Assembly (NCBI RefSeq): GCF_016583765.1
Contig: NZ_NRRR01000009.1
Span: forward strand, 1 to 64,000
Direction of reading: 5' to 3'
DNA: 64,000 bases
Source of the DNA: Chromatium weissei
GTDB taxonomy: Bacteria > Pseudomonadota > Gammaproteobacteria > Chromatiales > Chromatiaceae
The stretch's first letter is position 1. Every line of letters starts with the position of its first letter. The notes below the pieces were generated by a model that saw only the letters and a list, made by a program, of their open reading frames with translations, did no database searches and was not told the DNA's origin. Of this stretch, positions 36,592 to 46,729 are shown one piece after another. The translations under genes were made by a program, and so were the position numbers.

Positions 36592-37454
36592 ATGCGTATC
36601 GTCTTGGTGCTTCTCTTTATGTTCCAGCAACGCATCACGATTTACTTAATATCGCCAATGGCACGCGTTGGCCAGCATTGCGCTCGGTGATTTTTTGTAC
36701 TGAAGATGCCGTTGCAGAAACTGCACTTGAAACCGCAATTGAAAACCTGCGCAAGGCTTTAGCACAGATGACCACCACCTGTGCAATGCTGCGTTTTATT
36801 CGCGCCCGCAATCCTGATATTTTAATGCAATTACTGACGTTGCCCGGAATTGAAAAAATCAATGGATTTGTATTTCCGAAGTTCGATTTAAGTAACGCCG
36901 ATGTGTATATGAATTTGCTCACGGATTCTAAGTATTTGTGTATGCCCACTTTAGAAACGCGTGATGTTTTTGAGACTGCCAAACTCATTACATTGCGCAA
37001 TCATTTACTCGGTTGTCATTATCAGCATCGCATTCTTGCATTGCGAATTGGCGGCAATGATTTGTTATCGCTTCTCGGCATTCGTCGTCCATTAGATCGC
37101 ACCATTTACTGTACGCCATTGGGTCATACCATTGCGCAAATTGTCACTGTATTTAAGCCTTTTGGATTTCAAATCACTGCGCCAGTGTTTGAACATCTGA
37201 ATTGCTCAGAGATTTTGCAGGAAGAATTGAGTGAAGATATTGCGCATGGGCTGTGCGGAAAAACGGCTATTCATCCCAATCAAATACCGATGATTGAAAA
37301 AAGTTTTCGTGTGATACCAACAGATTTAGAAGCTGCACACCGCATTTTGAATGATGATCGCGCTGTATTTCAATTCAATGGTTCGATGTGCGAAGTGGCA
37401 ACGCATCGTATATGGGCACAGCATATTCTTGAACGAATGACGATTGATTCTTGA
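36585..37454 (+). CDS. HpcH/HpaI aldolase / citrate lyase beta-like protein
   Basis: A 289-residue TIM-barrel protein of the CitE/HpcH superfamily. It begins with GASLYVPATHHDLLNIAN and SVIFCTEDAV (acidic metal-site Glu and Asp), then has FVFPKFDLSN, LALRIGGNDLLSLLG and the family motif GKTAIHPNQIPMIE. Such enzymes form or break C-C bonds next to a carboxylate with Mg2+. The StiP gene overlaps its start, so the two make one translational unit. In Ter-linked biosynthetic sets the same two families occur together with an ATP-grasp enzyme and HAD phosphatase, which are not adjacent here. Confidence 0.83.
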   Translation: MLNAYRLGASLYVPATHHDLLNIANGTRWPALRSVIFCTEDAVAETALETAIENLRKALAQMTTTCAMLRFIRARNPDILMQLLTLPGIEKINGFVFPKFDLSNADVYMNLLTDSKYLCMPTLETRDVFETAKLITLRNHLLGCHYQHRILALRIGGNDLLSLLGIRRPLDRTIYCTPLGHTIAQIVTVFKPFGFQITAPVFEHLNCSEILQEELSEDIAHGLCGKTAIHPNQIPMIEKSFRVIPTDLEAAHRILNDDRAVFQFNGSMCEVATHRIWAQHILERMTIDS

Positions 37455-37571
37455 ATATCTTTGAAATGTTGTTGATTGCCAGTGTTGAAGTACTGCATGT
37501 TCAAACGAGAAAGATTTTTATTCACAAATCGAATAGAATCTTTCAATTGTTATTGCTGTTGAGATTTATTG

Positions 37572-38687
37572 ATGGACACATTTGATTGCCAGTCACCGCA
37601 ACGCATCATCATCGGTCTTTCTGGCGGTGTTGATTCCGCTGTTGCGGCGCATCTTTTAATTGAACAGGGGCATCAGGTTGAAGCCCTATTTATGAAGAAT
37701 TGGGAAGAAGATGATCGTGCAGGTTATTGCGCGGCGGCGGTCGATCTTGCTGATGCACAAGCAGTTGCAAATCAATTGGGAATACGATTGCACACAGTTA
37801 ATTTTGCGACTGAATACTGGGATCGCGTCTTTGCTGAATTCTTGAGTGAATATCAAGCATTGCGCACACCAAATCCCGATGTGTTATGTAATCGAGAAAT
37901 TAAATTTGCGGCTTTTCTCGATCATGCGTTGGGTTTAGGTGCGAATGCAATTGCCACGGGTCATTACGCTCGTATTACGCAGGATGCGCGAGGTTTTCAT
38001 CTGCGTTTATGCGCTGATGCGGAAAAAGATCAAACGTATTTTTTGCATTTATTGAATCAATCGCAACTCGCTCAAGCGCGATTTCCATTACATTCACAGA
38101 CAAAACCGCAAATTCGTGCGATTGCGCAACAATTAAAATTGCCGAATGCGACAAAAAAAGATAGCACTGGCATTTGTTTTATTGGTGAACGCCGTTTTCG
38201 GAATTTTCTCGCGCAGTATTTGCCGCATTCGCCGGGACCAATTGAAACTGTGGAAGGGGTGCGAATTGGTGAACATCAGGGATTGGCGTATTACACGCTC
38301 GGTCAGCGGCAGGGTTTGGGCATCGGTGGAGTTGCGAATGCGCGAGAAGCGGCGTGGTATGTTGCGGCGAAGGATCAAGCGCGGAATACGTTGATTTTAG
38401 TGCAGAATAGTCAACATCCGTTGCTGATGGCGCACGGTCTTGACGCGCTGCGTCCGCATTGGATTAGTGGCGCTGCGCCGACAACCTTTCCATTTTCCTG
38501 TTTGGCGCGATTGCGGCATCGCCAGCCGTTGCAACAATGCGACATTCTCAGCGTCGATGACGACCGTTGTGTGGTGCGTTTTGCAACTGCGCAGCGGGCG
38601 GTTGCGCCGGGACAATCGGTGGTGTTTTACCGCGCCGATGAATGTCTCGGTGGTGCGGTGATTGAGCGCAGCTGGCGCGATAATTAA
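37572..38687 (+). CDS. mnmA: tRNA-specific 2-thiouridylase MnmA
   Basis: MnmA puts sulfur on U34 of tRNA-Lys, -Glu and -Gln, receiving it from the Tus relay. The 371-residue protein shows the PP-loop IIIGLSGGVDSAVAAHLL, FMKNWEEDD, the first catalytic Cys in NPDVLCNREIKF, ATGHYAR, and the second Cys in DSTGICFIGERRF. The C-terminal beta-barrel has GQRQGLGIGG and VVFYRADECLGGAVI. I start at the ATG at 37572. It converges on zwf, with only seven bases between stops and no room for a separate terminator. Confidence 0.96.
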   Translation: MDTFDCQSPQRIIIGLSGGVDSAVAAHLLIEQGHQVEALFMKNWEEDDRAGYCAAAVDLADAQAVANQLGIRLHTVNFATEYWDRVFAEFLSEYQALRTPNPDVLCNREIKFAAFLDHALGLGANAIATGHYARITQDARGFHLRLCADAEKDQTYFLHLLNQSQLAQARFPLHSQTKPQIRAIAQQLKLPNATKKDSTGICFIGERRFRNFLAQYLPHSPGPIETVEGVRIGEHQGLAYYTLGQRQGLGIGGVANAREAAWYVAAKDQARNTLILVQNSQHPLLMAHGLDALRPHWISGAAPTTFPFSCLARLRHRQPLQQCDILSVDDDRCVVRFATAQRAVAPGQSVVFYRADECLGGAVIERSWRDN

Positions 38688-38694
38688 AGCAATT

Positions 38695-40173
38695 TCAATC
38701 ATCTAAACCGTTGCGCCAATGCTGATCGTCACGATCAAACAGCCGATTGGCCTCCGTCGGCCCCCAGCTTCCCGCCGCATAAGTCGGAATAAAATCACGC
38801 TCGGTTGCCCAAAGTTTCAGAATTGGATCAATCACTTGCCACGCCCAATTGACTTCATCGGTGCGCAGAAAATGGCTGTGGTCACCGGCGATCACGTCGA
38901 GCAGCAACGCGGCATACGCGTCAATGTGTTCCGGCGGCAACGTGCAACTGCTGGCATCAAGCCGTTCAGTTTGAGTGCGCAATTCTAATCCCGGCTGTTT
39001 CACTTGAATTTCCAAGCGCATACATTCGTTGGGTTGCAGGTTAAGCAGCAGCCAATTGGGTTTCAATCGTTCAATGGCGGTGAATTGAAACAGTTGCTGC
39101 GGCGGGTGCTTAAATCGAATCGCAATCAGCGAACCGCTGCGCTCCAACCGTTTGCCGGTGCGCAGATAAAACGGCACACCGCGCCAGCGCCAATTGTCAA
39201 TGTAGAGTTTGAGCGCGGCGTAAGTTTCCGTCGTGCTATTCGCTGCAACGCCCGGTTCCTCTCGATAACTGGCGCACCGCGTCGTGCCGAGTTGCCCGGC
39301 GGCATATTGCGCACGATAGGCTTGCGCGTGAACCGCCTCGCGGGAAATCGGACGAATGGAACGTAAAACTTTTACCTTTTCATCGCGTAACGCTTCGGCA
39401 TCCAAATTCGGCGGCGGCTCCATCGCCACTAACGTGAGCATTTGCAGCAGATGACTTTGAATCATGTCGCGCAGCGCACCCACGCCGTCATAAAACCCCG
39501 CTCGCGCTTCAATGCCTTGCGCTTCGGCGTGAAAAATCTGCACATGGTCGATGTAATTGCGATTCCACAGCGGTTCCAACAGCAGGTTGGCAAATCGAAA
39601 CACGAGAATGTTTTGCACCGTGCTTTTGCCGAGATAGTGGTCAATGCGATAAAGCTGCTCCTCGTGAAAATGCTGGCGCAGCGCGTGATCGAGAATCGTC
39701 GCGCTTTCCACATCAAAGCCAAACGGTTTTTCTACGACCAGCCGCGACCAGTTGCCGTCTTCACGATTCAATTCGGTGGCAGCGAGTTGCTCGGCAATGC
39801 GTGCGTAATCACGCGGCGCGACGGCGAGATAGGTGAGCAGATGTTTCGGCCAATCTTCTGCACCGCGCCAGCGGTCGGCAAATTTTTGATAACCTTCGAT
39901 TTGTTCTAAATCGCCTTCCACAAAATGCAGCCGCGCCAGCAATTGCGTCAGCACAGTTTCGCGCAATTTCGCAGCGGAAAAATGGGCGACCAGTTGGCAA
40001 AGCACCTGTTCTCGCCAATTCTCATCCGACCACGGACGGCGACCGAATCCGACGATACGGGTTGCAGAATGGAGCCGCTCGGCAGCTTCAAGTTGATACA
40101 ACGCTGGCAGCAATTTGTGGGTCACCAAATGACCGGTTGCGCCGAAAATCAGCAACGTGCATGGGCTGGGCAT
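38695..40173 (-). CDS. zwf: Glucose-6-phosphate dehydrogenase
   Basis: Zwf oxidises glucose-6-phosphate to 6-phosphogluconolactone with NADP(+). The 492-residue protein has the nucleotide motif [17 protein letters not shown] (a His-Leu variant of the usual GDL), EKPFGFD, the catalytic signature [13 protein letters not shown], and [21 protein letters not shown]. The final [10 protein letters not shown] is typical. It is transcribed away from glgA, with about 110 bases between starts. Pgl for the next step is encoded at 33119-33835. Confidence 0.95.
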   Translation of the reverse strand: MPSPCTLLIFGATGHLVTHKLLPALYQLEAAERLHSATRIVGFGRRPWSDENWREQVLCQLVAHFSAAKLRETVLTQLLARLHFVEGDLEQIEGYQKFADRWRGAEDWPKHLLTYLAVAPRDYARIAEQLAATELNREDGNWSRLVVEKPFGFDVESATILDHALRQHFHEEQLYRIDHYLGKSTVQNILVFRFANLLLEPLWNRNYIDHVQIFHAEAQGIEARAGFYDGVGALRDMIQSHLLQMLTLVAMEPPPNLDAEALRDEKVKVLRSIRPISREAVHAQAYRAQYAAGQLGTTRCASYREEPGVAANSTTETYAALKLYIDNWRWRGVPFYLRTGKRLERSGSLIAIRFKHPPQQLFQFTAIERLKPNWLLLNLQPNECMRLEIQVKQPGLELRTQTERLDASSCTLPPEHIDAYAALLLDVIAGDHSHFLRTDEVNWAWQVIDPILKLWATERDFIPTYAAGSWGPTEANRLFDRDDQHWRNGLDD

Positions 40174-40282
40174 GGCCGTGTGCCTCGATTTGAATGAAAT
40201 GTGCTAACGTGAGTCTGTCAAAAAGTGATTCAATTGTGTCGCATTGCCGCCGCATTCACCTGAGCAAATTCAAGGTTTTATC

Positions 40283-41815
40283 ATGGAGCAGTTATCAGCC
40301 TCGTCGTCTTTCAGTGTTGCAACGCCTCAGGGTTTGCGCGTTCTCATCGCCAGCAGTGAAGCACATCCACTTATTAAAACCGGCGGTTTGGCCGATGTCG
40401 CTGCCAGTTTACCGACGGCGCTGCGCCAGCTCGGTTGTGATGCGCGATTGATTTTGCCGGCTTATCCGCGAGCAGTGCGGCAGTTGCGTGAACCCAAACC
40501 GGTGTGTGAACTGCGAATGCAGGGTTGCCGCGCCAACATTCGCATTATGGCTGGGCTGCATCCCGATCACGATTTGCCGGTGTATTTGGTGGATGCGCCG
40601 GAATCCTTCGCCCGTGAAGGCAATCCTTACACTGATTTAAGTGGACGCGATTGGGGCGATAACGCCGAGCGATTTTTGCTGTTTTGTCGCGTGATTGCGG
40701 TGATTGCACAGGGTTTACCGGCGATGAATTGGCAGCCGGAGATTCTGCACGGTAACGATTGGCAAACCGGTCTCGCGCCGGCGTTGCTGCAAGATGCGCC
40801 ACATCGCCCAGCGACGGTATTCACAATTCACAATCTTGCGTATCAGGGCTTATTTGATCGCGCCACTTACGACCGCATTGGTTTGCCGTCGACGCTGTGG
40901 AGCCTATCTGGATTGGAGTTTCATCAACGCCTGTCGTTTATCAAAGGCGGCATCGTGTTCTCGAATCGCGTCAACACCGTCAGTCCAACTTACGCAGCAG
41001 AAGTGCGCACTCCGCGTTTTGGCTGCGGACTTGATGGACTGCTGCGGCAAATCGGCGGACGTTTCAGCGGCATTCTCAACGGCATTGATTATGACGTGTG
41101 GAATCCCGACAGCGATCCGCTGATTTTGCAGCGTTACAGCCGCGAGCATTTTGGGCTGAAAGTCGAAAATAAGCTGGATTTACAACGCGAATTTGGGCTG
41201 CCGCGCAGTGAAGATGCCTTTGTGCTGGGTTATATCGGACGCTTGGTGGAGCAAAAAGGCGTGGATTTAATTCTGGCGATTTTGCCGGAATTGCTGCGCG
41301 ATCCGCGGGTGCAACTGGTTGTCGTGGCCGCGGGCGAACGGCAAATTGAACAGGCACTGCTCGACATCGCCGCCAAATATCCGCGTCAAATTGGCATCTT
41401 TATCGGTTATGACGAAACGCGGGCACATCGCATTGAAGCAGGCTGCGATGTGTTTTTAATGCCCTCGCGGTTTGAGCCGTGCGGTCTCAACCAAATTTAC
41501 AGTTTGCGTTACGGCACTGTACCGATTGTGCACCGCACTGGCGGACTGGCAGACACCGTCGTGAACAGTACGCCGGACACGCTGGCGCAGGGCAATGCCA
41601 CAGGTTTTCTCTTCGATGAAACACAGCCGCAAGCATTGTTAAACGCCATTTGGCAAGCACTGCGGTTATATCGTGATGATCCAGAGGGTTGGCGGCGATT
41701 AGCGACGACCGGCATGGCGCAAGACTTCAGTTGGGAAGCCAGCGCCCGCCAGTATTTGCAGCTTTACTCGGATGCACTTGCTGAACATCAAACCTGTCAC
41801 GCCGCGTCTGCATGA
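40283..41815 (+). CDS. glgA: Glycogen synthase (ADP-glucose)
   Basis: GlgA (GT5) extends alpha-1,4-glucan from ADP-glucose. The 510-residue product contains SSEAHPLIKTGGLADVAASLP with the KTGGL motif that binds ADP-glucose, HGNDWQTGLAP and FTIHNLAYQGLF. It also has NTVSPTYAAEV, GILNGIDYDVWNP, YIGRLVEQKGVDLI and PSRFEPCGLNQIYSLRYGT. I choose the ATG at 40283, since earlier in-frame codons precede the family start. A glycogen reserve fits a phototrophic or fluctuating lifestyle. The other glg genes are not in the window. Confidence 0.95.
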   Translation: MEQLSASSSFSVATPQGLRVLIASSEAHPLIKTGGLADVAASLPTALRQLGCDARLILPAYPRAVRQLREPKPVCELRMQGCRANIRIMAGLHPDHDLPVYLVDAPESFAREGNPYTDLSGRDWGDNAERFLLFCRVIAVIAQGLPAMNWQPEILHGNDWQTGLAPALLQDAPHRPATVFTIHNLAYQGLFDRATYDRIGLPSTLWSLSGLEFHQRLSFIKGGIVFSNRVNTVSPTYAAEVRTPRFGCGLDGLLRQIGGRFSGILNGIDYDVWNPDSDPLILQRYSREHFGLKVENKLDLQREFGLPRSEDAFVLGYIGRLVEQKGVDLILAILPELLRDPRVQLVVVAAGERQIEQALLDIAAKYPRQIGIFIGYDETRAHRIEAGCDVFLMPSRFEPCGLNQIYSLRYGTVPIVHRTGGLADTVVNSTPDTLAQGNATGFLFDETQPQALLNAIWQALRLYRDDPEGWRRLATTGMAQDFSWEASARQYLQLYSDALAEHQTCHAASA

Positions 41816-41820
41816 ACGCT

Positions 41821-42201
41821 TTAGGCCGCCTGTGCGGGAATCGCATCGCCCGTGCGAATGACGTGATTGTGTTCATCGAGATAAACCAACGTGGGTTTGA
41901 ATCGATCCACTTGCGCCTCGCTCATGCTGGCATAAGCACAGATGATGATGCGATCTCCCGGCGCAGCACGGTGCGCGGCAGCACCGTTGACGGAAATGAC
42001 GCGTGAACCCGCCTCCGCACGAATCGCGTAAGTGGTAAAACGTTCGCCATTGGTGACGTTATAAATTTGAATTTGTTCATATTCACGAATGCCAGCGCGC
42101 CGTAACAGCGTTTCGTCAATGGCGCAGGAACCTTCATAATCCACTTCAGAATGCGTCACGCTGGCGCGATGCAGCTTGCACTTCAGCACAGTCAAGTCCA
42201 T
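41821..42201 (-). CDS. panD: Aspartate 1-decarboxylase
   Basis: PanD makes beta-alanine for pantothenate and CoA. The 126-residue pro-enzyme has the self-cleavage site Gly24-Ser25 in [11 protein letters not shown], which gives the pyruvoyl cofactor. Other motifs are [16 protein letters not shown] ([12 protein letters not shown]) and [20 protein letters not shown]. The start follows GAAAGGGGG. It converges on glgA, with five bases between stops. panB and panC are not nearby. Confidence 0.95.
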   Translation of the reverse strand: MDLTVLKCKLHRASVTHSEVDYEGSCAIDETLLRRAGIREYEQIQIYNVTNGERFTTYAIRAEAGSRVISVNGAAAHRAAPGDRIIICAYASMSEAQVDRFKPTLVYLDEHNHVIRTGDAIPAQAA

Positions 42202-42565
42202 GTTTTCCCCCTTTCAAAAGCTGCGCGTTCCGAGTCTTCAATACCGAATGAAGACCTTGATTTTGTGACTGAATAGTTTAGCAGCAGTCTCTGTTGCAAT
42301 GCAGCATTGATGTTTGGTTGATTTGCTGTATTCACTTTGAAATGCGGCGCTGCTGTTGACTTCATTTGATACGCAAAACGTGAGATTTGCTGACCTTTGA
42401 GAACGTTAAGACGCTCAAGGCTTGCAAATTGCCGACGCTTTGGATCAAATAGCATCTTACTCAAGGGGCGAATTGAACGCCAATTTACCCGCCGATATTC
42501 ACTGTTCTCACAACACTTTATTCTTTTTTAATCAATGACAAATAAATCAATGGGAGACAACTTCA
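42202..42565. other. Intergenic interval between divergent panD and trxA
   Basis: This 364-base gap should hold the promoters of panD (minus) and trxA (plus). A minus-strand frame (42464 down to 42192, 90 codons) begins MSKMLFDPKRRQF and ends overlapping the panD start. It has no family match that I recognise and no convincing ribosome binding site, so I do not call it a gene. No hairpin or repeat stands out. Confidence 0.4.
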
Positions 42566-42892
42566 GTGAGCGATAGCATCGTCCATGTGACCGATGACTC
42601 TTTCGAAGAAGAGGTTTTGAATTCCTCCGAACCCGTGCTCGTGGATTACTGGGCGGATTGGTGCGGACCGTGCAAGATGATTGCACCCATTCTGGATGAC
42701 ATCGCGGCAGAATATGCCGGTCGCATTAAGGTCGCCAAACTGAATATCGATGAAAATCAAGCGACTCCGCCACGTTATGGCATTCGTGGAATTCCAACGT
42801 TGATGTTGTTTCGTGCGGGTGAAGTGGAAGCCACCAAGGTTGGTGCGGTCTCCAAATCGCAGTTGACCGCTTTCATCGACAGCAATCTCTAA
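42566..42892 (+). CDS. trxA: Thioredoxin 1
   Basis: The 108-residue thioredoxin has the active site [15 protein letters not shown] (Cys about 33 and 36), the conserved Asp-rich start [22 protein letters not shown] and the cis-Pro loop [12 protein letters not shown]. It reduces protein disulfides in the cytoplasm. The start is a GTG at 42566 behind GGGAG. The gene directly precedes rho, the order seen in E. coli and many gammaproteobacteria. Confidence 0.97.
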   Translation: MSDSIVHVTDDSFEEEVLNSSEPVLVDYWADWCGPCKMIAPILDDIAAEYAGRIKVAKLNIDENQATPPRYGIRGIPTLMLFRAGEVEATKVGAVSKSQLTAFIDSNL

Positions 42893-42901
42893 CCAGAAAG
42901 A

Positions 42902-42936
42902 CCTGAATCACCGCACCCGATGCCGTGTCATTCAGG
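42902..42936 (+). other. Weak hairpin after trxA
   Basis: CCTGAAT (42902-42908) can pair with ATTCAGG (42930-42936) ten bases after the trxA stop. There is no T-run, so termination would be inefficient or Rho-dependent. Confidence 0.3.
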
Positions 42937-42958
42937 ACTTCATTCATTTGTTAACACG

Positions 42959-42978
42959 GGATGTCCAACTGGACATCC
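42959..42978 (+). promoter_or_regulatory. Perfect 8-bp hairpin in the rho leader
   Basis: GGATGTCC, loop AACT, GGACATCC forms a compact stem about 110 bases before the rho start. rho is autoregulated by leader attenuation in E. coli. Whether this stem takes part is unknown. Confidence 0.4.
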
Positions 42979-43090
42979 TTCCTCCGGTAAGTGATGAGCC
43001 CCGCAGTCGCCTTCCTGCGCGACCTTGATTCCAATGCGGAACGCTGCCGACCAGTCCAGCCATGACCTCTGTCTTAACACGATAATCCCG

Positions 43091-44350
43091 ATGAATCTAA
43101 CCGAACTCAAGAAGACGCCAGTGCCTGAACTGGTCGCGTTGGCGCAAACGATGGAAATCGAAGGCGTTGGACGCTCCCGCAAACAGGATTTAATTTTTGC
43201 CATTCTTAAGGCGCAGGCCAAACGCGGCGAGGATATTTCTGGCGACGGTGTGCTGGAGATTTTGTCGGATGGCTTTGGCTTTTTACGTTCTGCCGATGCG
43301 TCCTATCTGGCTGGTCCTGATGATATTTACGTCTCACCCAGCCAAATTCGGCGCTTCGCGTTGCGCACCGGCGACACCATTTCCGGCAAGATTCGGCCGC
43401 CGAAAGATGGTGAACGCTATTTCGCACTGCTCAAAGTAAATGACATTAACTTTGATCGCCCAGAAAATGCCAAGTCAAAGATTTTATTTGAAAATTTCAC
43501 ACCGCTGTTTGCACAAAAACGCCTCACGCTCGAAATTGGCAACGGCAGTACCGAGGACATCACGGCGCGCACCATTGATCTGGTTGCGCCCATCGGCAGA
43601 GGTCAACGCGGTTTGATCGTCTCACCACCAAAAGCCGGTAAAACCATGATGTTGCAAAACATCGCGCAGTCGATTGGTCACAATCATCCAGATTGTCATC
43701 TCATCGTGCTGCTGATCGACGAGCGCCCGGAAGAAGTGACGGAAATGGCGCGGTCGGTGCGCGGCGAAGTGATTTCATCGACCTTTGACGAGCCCGCCAC
43801 CCGTCATGTGCAAGTCGCTGAAATGGTGATCGAAAAAGCCAAACGGCTGGTAGAACACAAGCTCGACGTGGTGATTTTGCTCGATTCCATTACGCGGCTG
43901 GCGCGGGCGTACAACACCGTCGTTCCCTCGTCGGGCAAGGTGCTGACTGGCGGCGTGGATGCCAATGCGCTGCAACGTCCGAAACGGTTTTTTGGCACGG
44001 CGCGCAACGTCGAAGAGGGCGGCAGTCTCACCATTTTGGCAACCGCGCTGGTCGACACCGGTTCGCGCATGGACGATGTTATTTATGAAGAATTCAAAGG
44101 AACCGGCAATATGGAAATTCACATGGATCGACGTATTGCCGAACGCCGAATTTTCCCCGCAATTAATATCAATCGCTCCGGTACGCGCCGCGAAGAATTA
44201 TTGATGGGACAAGCAGAATTGCAAAAGATGTGGATTTTACGCAAGATTTTACATCCAATGGACGAATTGGCAGCGATGGAGTTTTTATTCGACAAACTCA
44301 AAGCCACCAAAACGAACGACGAATTCTTTTCATCCATGCGTGGCGGTTAA
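43091..44350 (+). CDS. rho: Transcription termination factor Rho
   Basis: Rho is the hexameric RNA-dependent helicase that ends transcription. The 419-residue protein starts [19 protein letters not shown] as in E. coli. It has the RNA-binding cold-shock-like domain ([30 protein letters not shown]), Walker [13 protein letters not shown] (near 178-185), the [13 protein letters not shown] segment, the Q-loop/R-loop region [18 protein letters not shown], and [20 protein letters not shown]. An in-frame upstream start exists, but the family N terminus fixes the ATG at 43091. Confidence 0.98.
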   Translation: MNLTELKKTPVPELVALAQTMEIEGVGRSRKQDLIFAILKAQAKRGEDISGDGVLEILSDGFGFLRSADASYLAGPDDIYVSPSQIRRFALRTGDTISGKIRPPKDGERYFALLKVNDINFDRPENAKSKILFENFTPLFAQKRLTLEIGNGSTEDITARTIDLVAPIGRGQRGLIVSPPKAGKTMMLQNIAQSIGHNHPDCHLIVLLIDERPEEVTEMARSVRGEVISSTFDEPATRHVQVAEMVIEKAKRLVEHKLDVVILLDSITRLARAYNTVVPSSGKVLTGGVDANALQRPKRFFGTARNVEEGGSLTILATALVDTGSRMDDVIYEEFKGTGNMEIHMDRRIAERRIFPAININRSGTRREELLMGQAELQKMWILRKILHPMDELAAMEFLFDKLKATKTNDEFFSSMRGG

Positions 44351-44363
44351 TTCAATTCCTTTT

Positions 44364-44388
44364 GCGGGCGATAATTGATAACGCCCGC
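44364..44388. terminator. Possible terminator between rho and the convergent gene
   Basis: GCGGGCG (44364-44370) pairs with CGCCCGC (44382-44388) across an 11-base loop, just after the rho stop and before the stop of the convergent gene. A T-rich stretch lies some bases away on the plus strand, so the call is tentative. Confidence 0.5.
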
Positions 44389-44402
44389 TGCATTCAACTC
44401 TT

Positions 44403-45662
44403 TTAATTCGTGACTGGTTTTCGCAATTGCTGCGTGAGCTTCTGAAATTCACGCTGCATCTCCAAATTCGCAAAGGGACGCAATGCTGGAATTTGGCGTT
44501 TCATTAACCCTTCTAAAAGCAGTTGACTGGATTTTACCAATCCAACCAATTCACCCGACACGCGCACCGTTTCATACGTATTCCACGCCGCTTCAATATC
44601 CTTATTCAAGGCTTCGCGGGCAATCTGCACTTGACGGCGCTGTTCATCGAGATATTGACGATAAACACCCGCAGCTTCAATTGTGAGTTGTTGTGCGGCA
44701 AGATTTGCATTCAACAAATCACGCTTTTCCGGTGACACATTTAATAGACGGCGCGTTTCACTGGAAAGCGTTTCCGCTTGCGTCACAATACGCTCAATTT
44801 GGGGCACATATTGCTCACGAATTGCGGCTTCAATTTGAATGTGCATTCGCGCAAATGCCCGTAATAGCACGACATAAAGCCCATAATAACGCCGCGCATG
44901 TTGTAAATCTTCACCACTATCTACGACCAGCTTTTCCAATTGCTGCGTCATGCTTTTTACATTATCAAATAGAATACCAAGATCAACCAAACTATCACCG
45001 ACGACCGTCGAAAGCAAAAACTCCACCTGCGCATCATCCAATTCCAAACCTGTTGCGCGTAATTCAGTGACGAATTCCTGTTTTAATTGCATGATTTCTT
45101 GATTGCGTTGCGTAATCTCATTCTCACGATTGGCAATGAATTGATCGTAATCATTCACTGTTTTATTCAGTGTTGAATTGGTTGGTGCAGACACTCGCTG
45201 TTGACGTGCATTCGCAATTTCCTCGCGCAAACGATCAATTTCTATTTGCAAAGTTTGAATACGCTCGCGCTGATGAAGCGTCGGCGAAACCGCCAAAATT
45301 TTCACAATTTGATCGAGTAACTGATTGATTTCATCACGATTTGATGCCTGACTTGCGCCAAACCATGCCGATGCAGGCAGCGTCGTTTGGCGCTCTTCCA
45401 ACGCCAGCGCCCCTTCCAATTTAGGCAGGCTTTGATTCCAAATTTGTCCGAAATTCTGTGGCTTAGGCTCGGTTAACAGTCCTTGCGCATTTTGTAGCGC
45501 CTCATTCGCGTATTCACGCGATTGTTGCCACCATTCCGTTGCAGTGGCGCGAGTGCGTTGCCAAGTTTCCGCTGCCGTGGGTGCTTCTTCAGCGAATGAA
45601 GAATTGACCGCACCAATTAAAATAATCGTGAAAAACACTCTAAATAAACGGATGCTATCCAT
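44403..45662 (-). CDS. Exported coiled-coil protein of unknown function
   Basis: The 419-residue product begins with a signal peptide (MDSIRLFRVFFTIILIGAVNSSFAEE). It then has a helical stretch rich in Trp and Gln (TWQRTRATATEWWQQSREYANEAL), a coiled coil around residues 125-200 (IEIDRLREEIANARQQ, NRENEITQRNQEIMQLKQEF), and further amphipathic helices to the end. The start at 45662 follows AAGGATG. A longer frame adds eight residues. I do not recognise the family. It could be a periplasmic or outer-membrane-associated structural protein. It is convergent with rho and follows the polysaccharide deacetylase gene. Confidence 0.65.
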   Translation of the reverse strand: MDSIRLFRVFFTIILIGAVNSSFAEEAPTAAETWQRTRATATEWWQQSREYANEALQNAQGLLTEPKPQNFGQIWNQSLPKLEGALALEERQTTLPASAWFGASQASNRDEINQLLDQIVKILAVSPTLHQRERIQTLQIEIDRLREEIANARQQRVSAPTNSTLNKTVNDYDQFIANRENEITQRNQEIMQLKQEFVTELRATGLELDDAQVEFLLSTVVGDSLVDLGILFDNVKSMTQQLEKLVVDSGEDLQHARRYYGLYVVLLRAFARMHIQIEAAIREQYVPQIERIVTQAETLSSETRRLLNVSPEKRDLLNANLAAQQLTIEAAGVYRQYLDEQRRQVQIAREALNKDIEAAWNTYETVRVSGELVGLVKSSQLLLEGLMKRQIPALRPFANLEMQREFQKLTQQLRKPVTN

Positions 45663-45717
45663 TACATCATCCTTCTCGTTTATCAATTGAAAGAATATAA
45701 AAAATGCAGCACTTTAA

Positions 45718-46689
45718 TTAACAATTCATCACCGAATGTCGCAAATTCCGCAACATTTGCGCCTTCATTCGCAGCGGTTGCGATGACCAAGGCGAAAAAC
45801 GCGGCAATTGATAAGGATCATCGTGCGCCTGCGCTGCGCCCCAAGCCGTTGATACTGCTCCTAAAAATCCCAGCGATTGCACCAATTCAACATCGCGCCG
45901 CGTGTAATCAACCTGCGGTTTGCCGTTTGGATACGCAAATAATTGAATTTCATCAGCTAAAATCGCTTCCAGTTGCTGCTTGCCGCGAGCGATGTCCGCC
46001 AGCGCCTCGGTCTCTGTCAACGTGGCAAGAATCGGATGACTCGCAGTATGTGCGCCGATGGTCATGCCAGCTCTATGTAAATCAAGCAGTTGCGCTGTCG
46101 TTAACATCAAATCATTCGGCAAGGGCTGCTTGGTCAATCGCTCAACCAGCGCCAAAACTCGCGCCGAGCGTTCGGATTGCGGCAAATACTTGATTTGGAA
46201 CAATAGATTAGCAATTGCGCTTTGCCGGTCTTGCGCTGTGGTCAACGTCAGCGATTCAAGCCCAAGCTCGCGCAAATCGTAATGTCCAACCGGCGCTCGC
46301 CGCACCGCCTCAATCACGGTGTCATTGAACATTCGACCGCCATCGAGGTAATCGGTTGCAATAAAAAACGTTGCAGAAACAGCATTTTGCTGCAAGATCG
46401 GCAGCGCATACAAGAGGTTATCGGCATAGCCATCGTCGAATGTGAGGCAGGCACTGCGCGCAGGTAAACGACCCGCTTTGAGCGCCGCCACTGCTTGCGG
46501 CAACGGCAGCACCTGAAACAGTGATTTCACCAATTTCAGTTGTTTATCAAAGGCTTCCGCGTCGAGAATCTCCGGCTGTAACGAATCAGGCACGGATAAA
46601 ATGCGGTGATAAATGAAAATCGTGAGATGCGCTGATGCTTCAGCAGGCGATAAACGATTCGCAGCGAAACGAAACAAATAAGAAAGCAT
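45718..46689 (-). CDS. Polysaccharide deacetylase (CE4)
   Basis: A 323-residue NodB-homology deacetylase. The metal and catalytic motifs are present: YHRILSVPD near the start, the TFDDGYADN motif (near 83-91, catalytic Asp followed by metal Asp), and HTASHPILATLTE carrying the HxxxH metal pair (near 210). LFAYPNGK follows, with the conserved Pro-x-Gly after Arg/Tyr replaced by AYPNG. It should remove acetyl groups from a surface polysaccharide. Similar enzymes sit in exosortase A exopolysaccharide sets, of which other members are at 13700-17443. No signal peptide is clear. Confidence 0.87.
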   Translation of the reverse strand: MLSYLFRFAANRLSPAEASAHLTIFIYHRILSVPDSLQPEILDAEAFDKQLKLVKSLFQVLPLPQAVAALKAGRLPARSACLTFDDGYADNLLYALPILQQNAVSATFFIATDYLDGGRMFNDTVIEAVRRAPVGHYDLRELGLESLTLTTAQDRQSAIANLLFQIKYLPQSERSARVLALVERLTKQPLPNDLMLTTAQLLDLHRAGMTIGAHTASHPILATLTETEALADIARGKQQLEAILADEIQLFAYPNGKPQVDYTRRDVELVQSLGFLGAVSTAWGAAQAHDDPYQLPRFSPWSSQPLRMKAQMLRNLRHSVMNC

Positions 46690-46729
46690 GTTTTTTACCG
46701 CCACAATGACAATGAAACCAATTCAATTG

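Noticed and set aside
42192..42464. A 90-codon minus-strand frame before panD
   Set aside because: No family resemblance, no good ribosome binding site, and it overlaps the panD start; described only as part of the intergenic interval.
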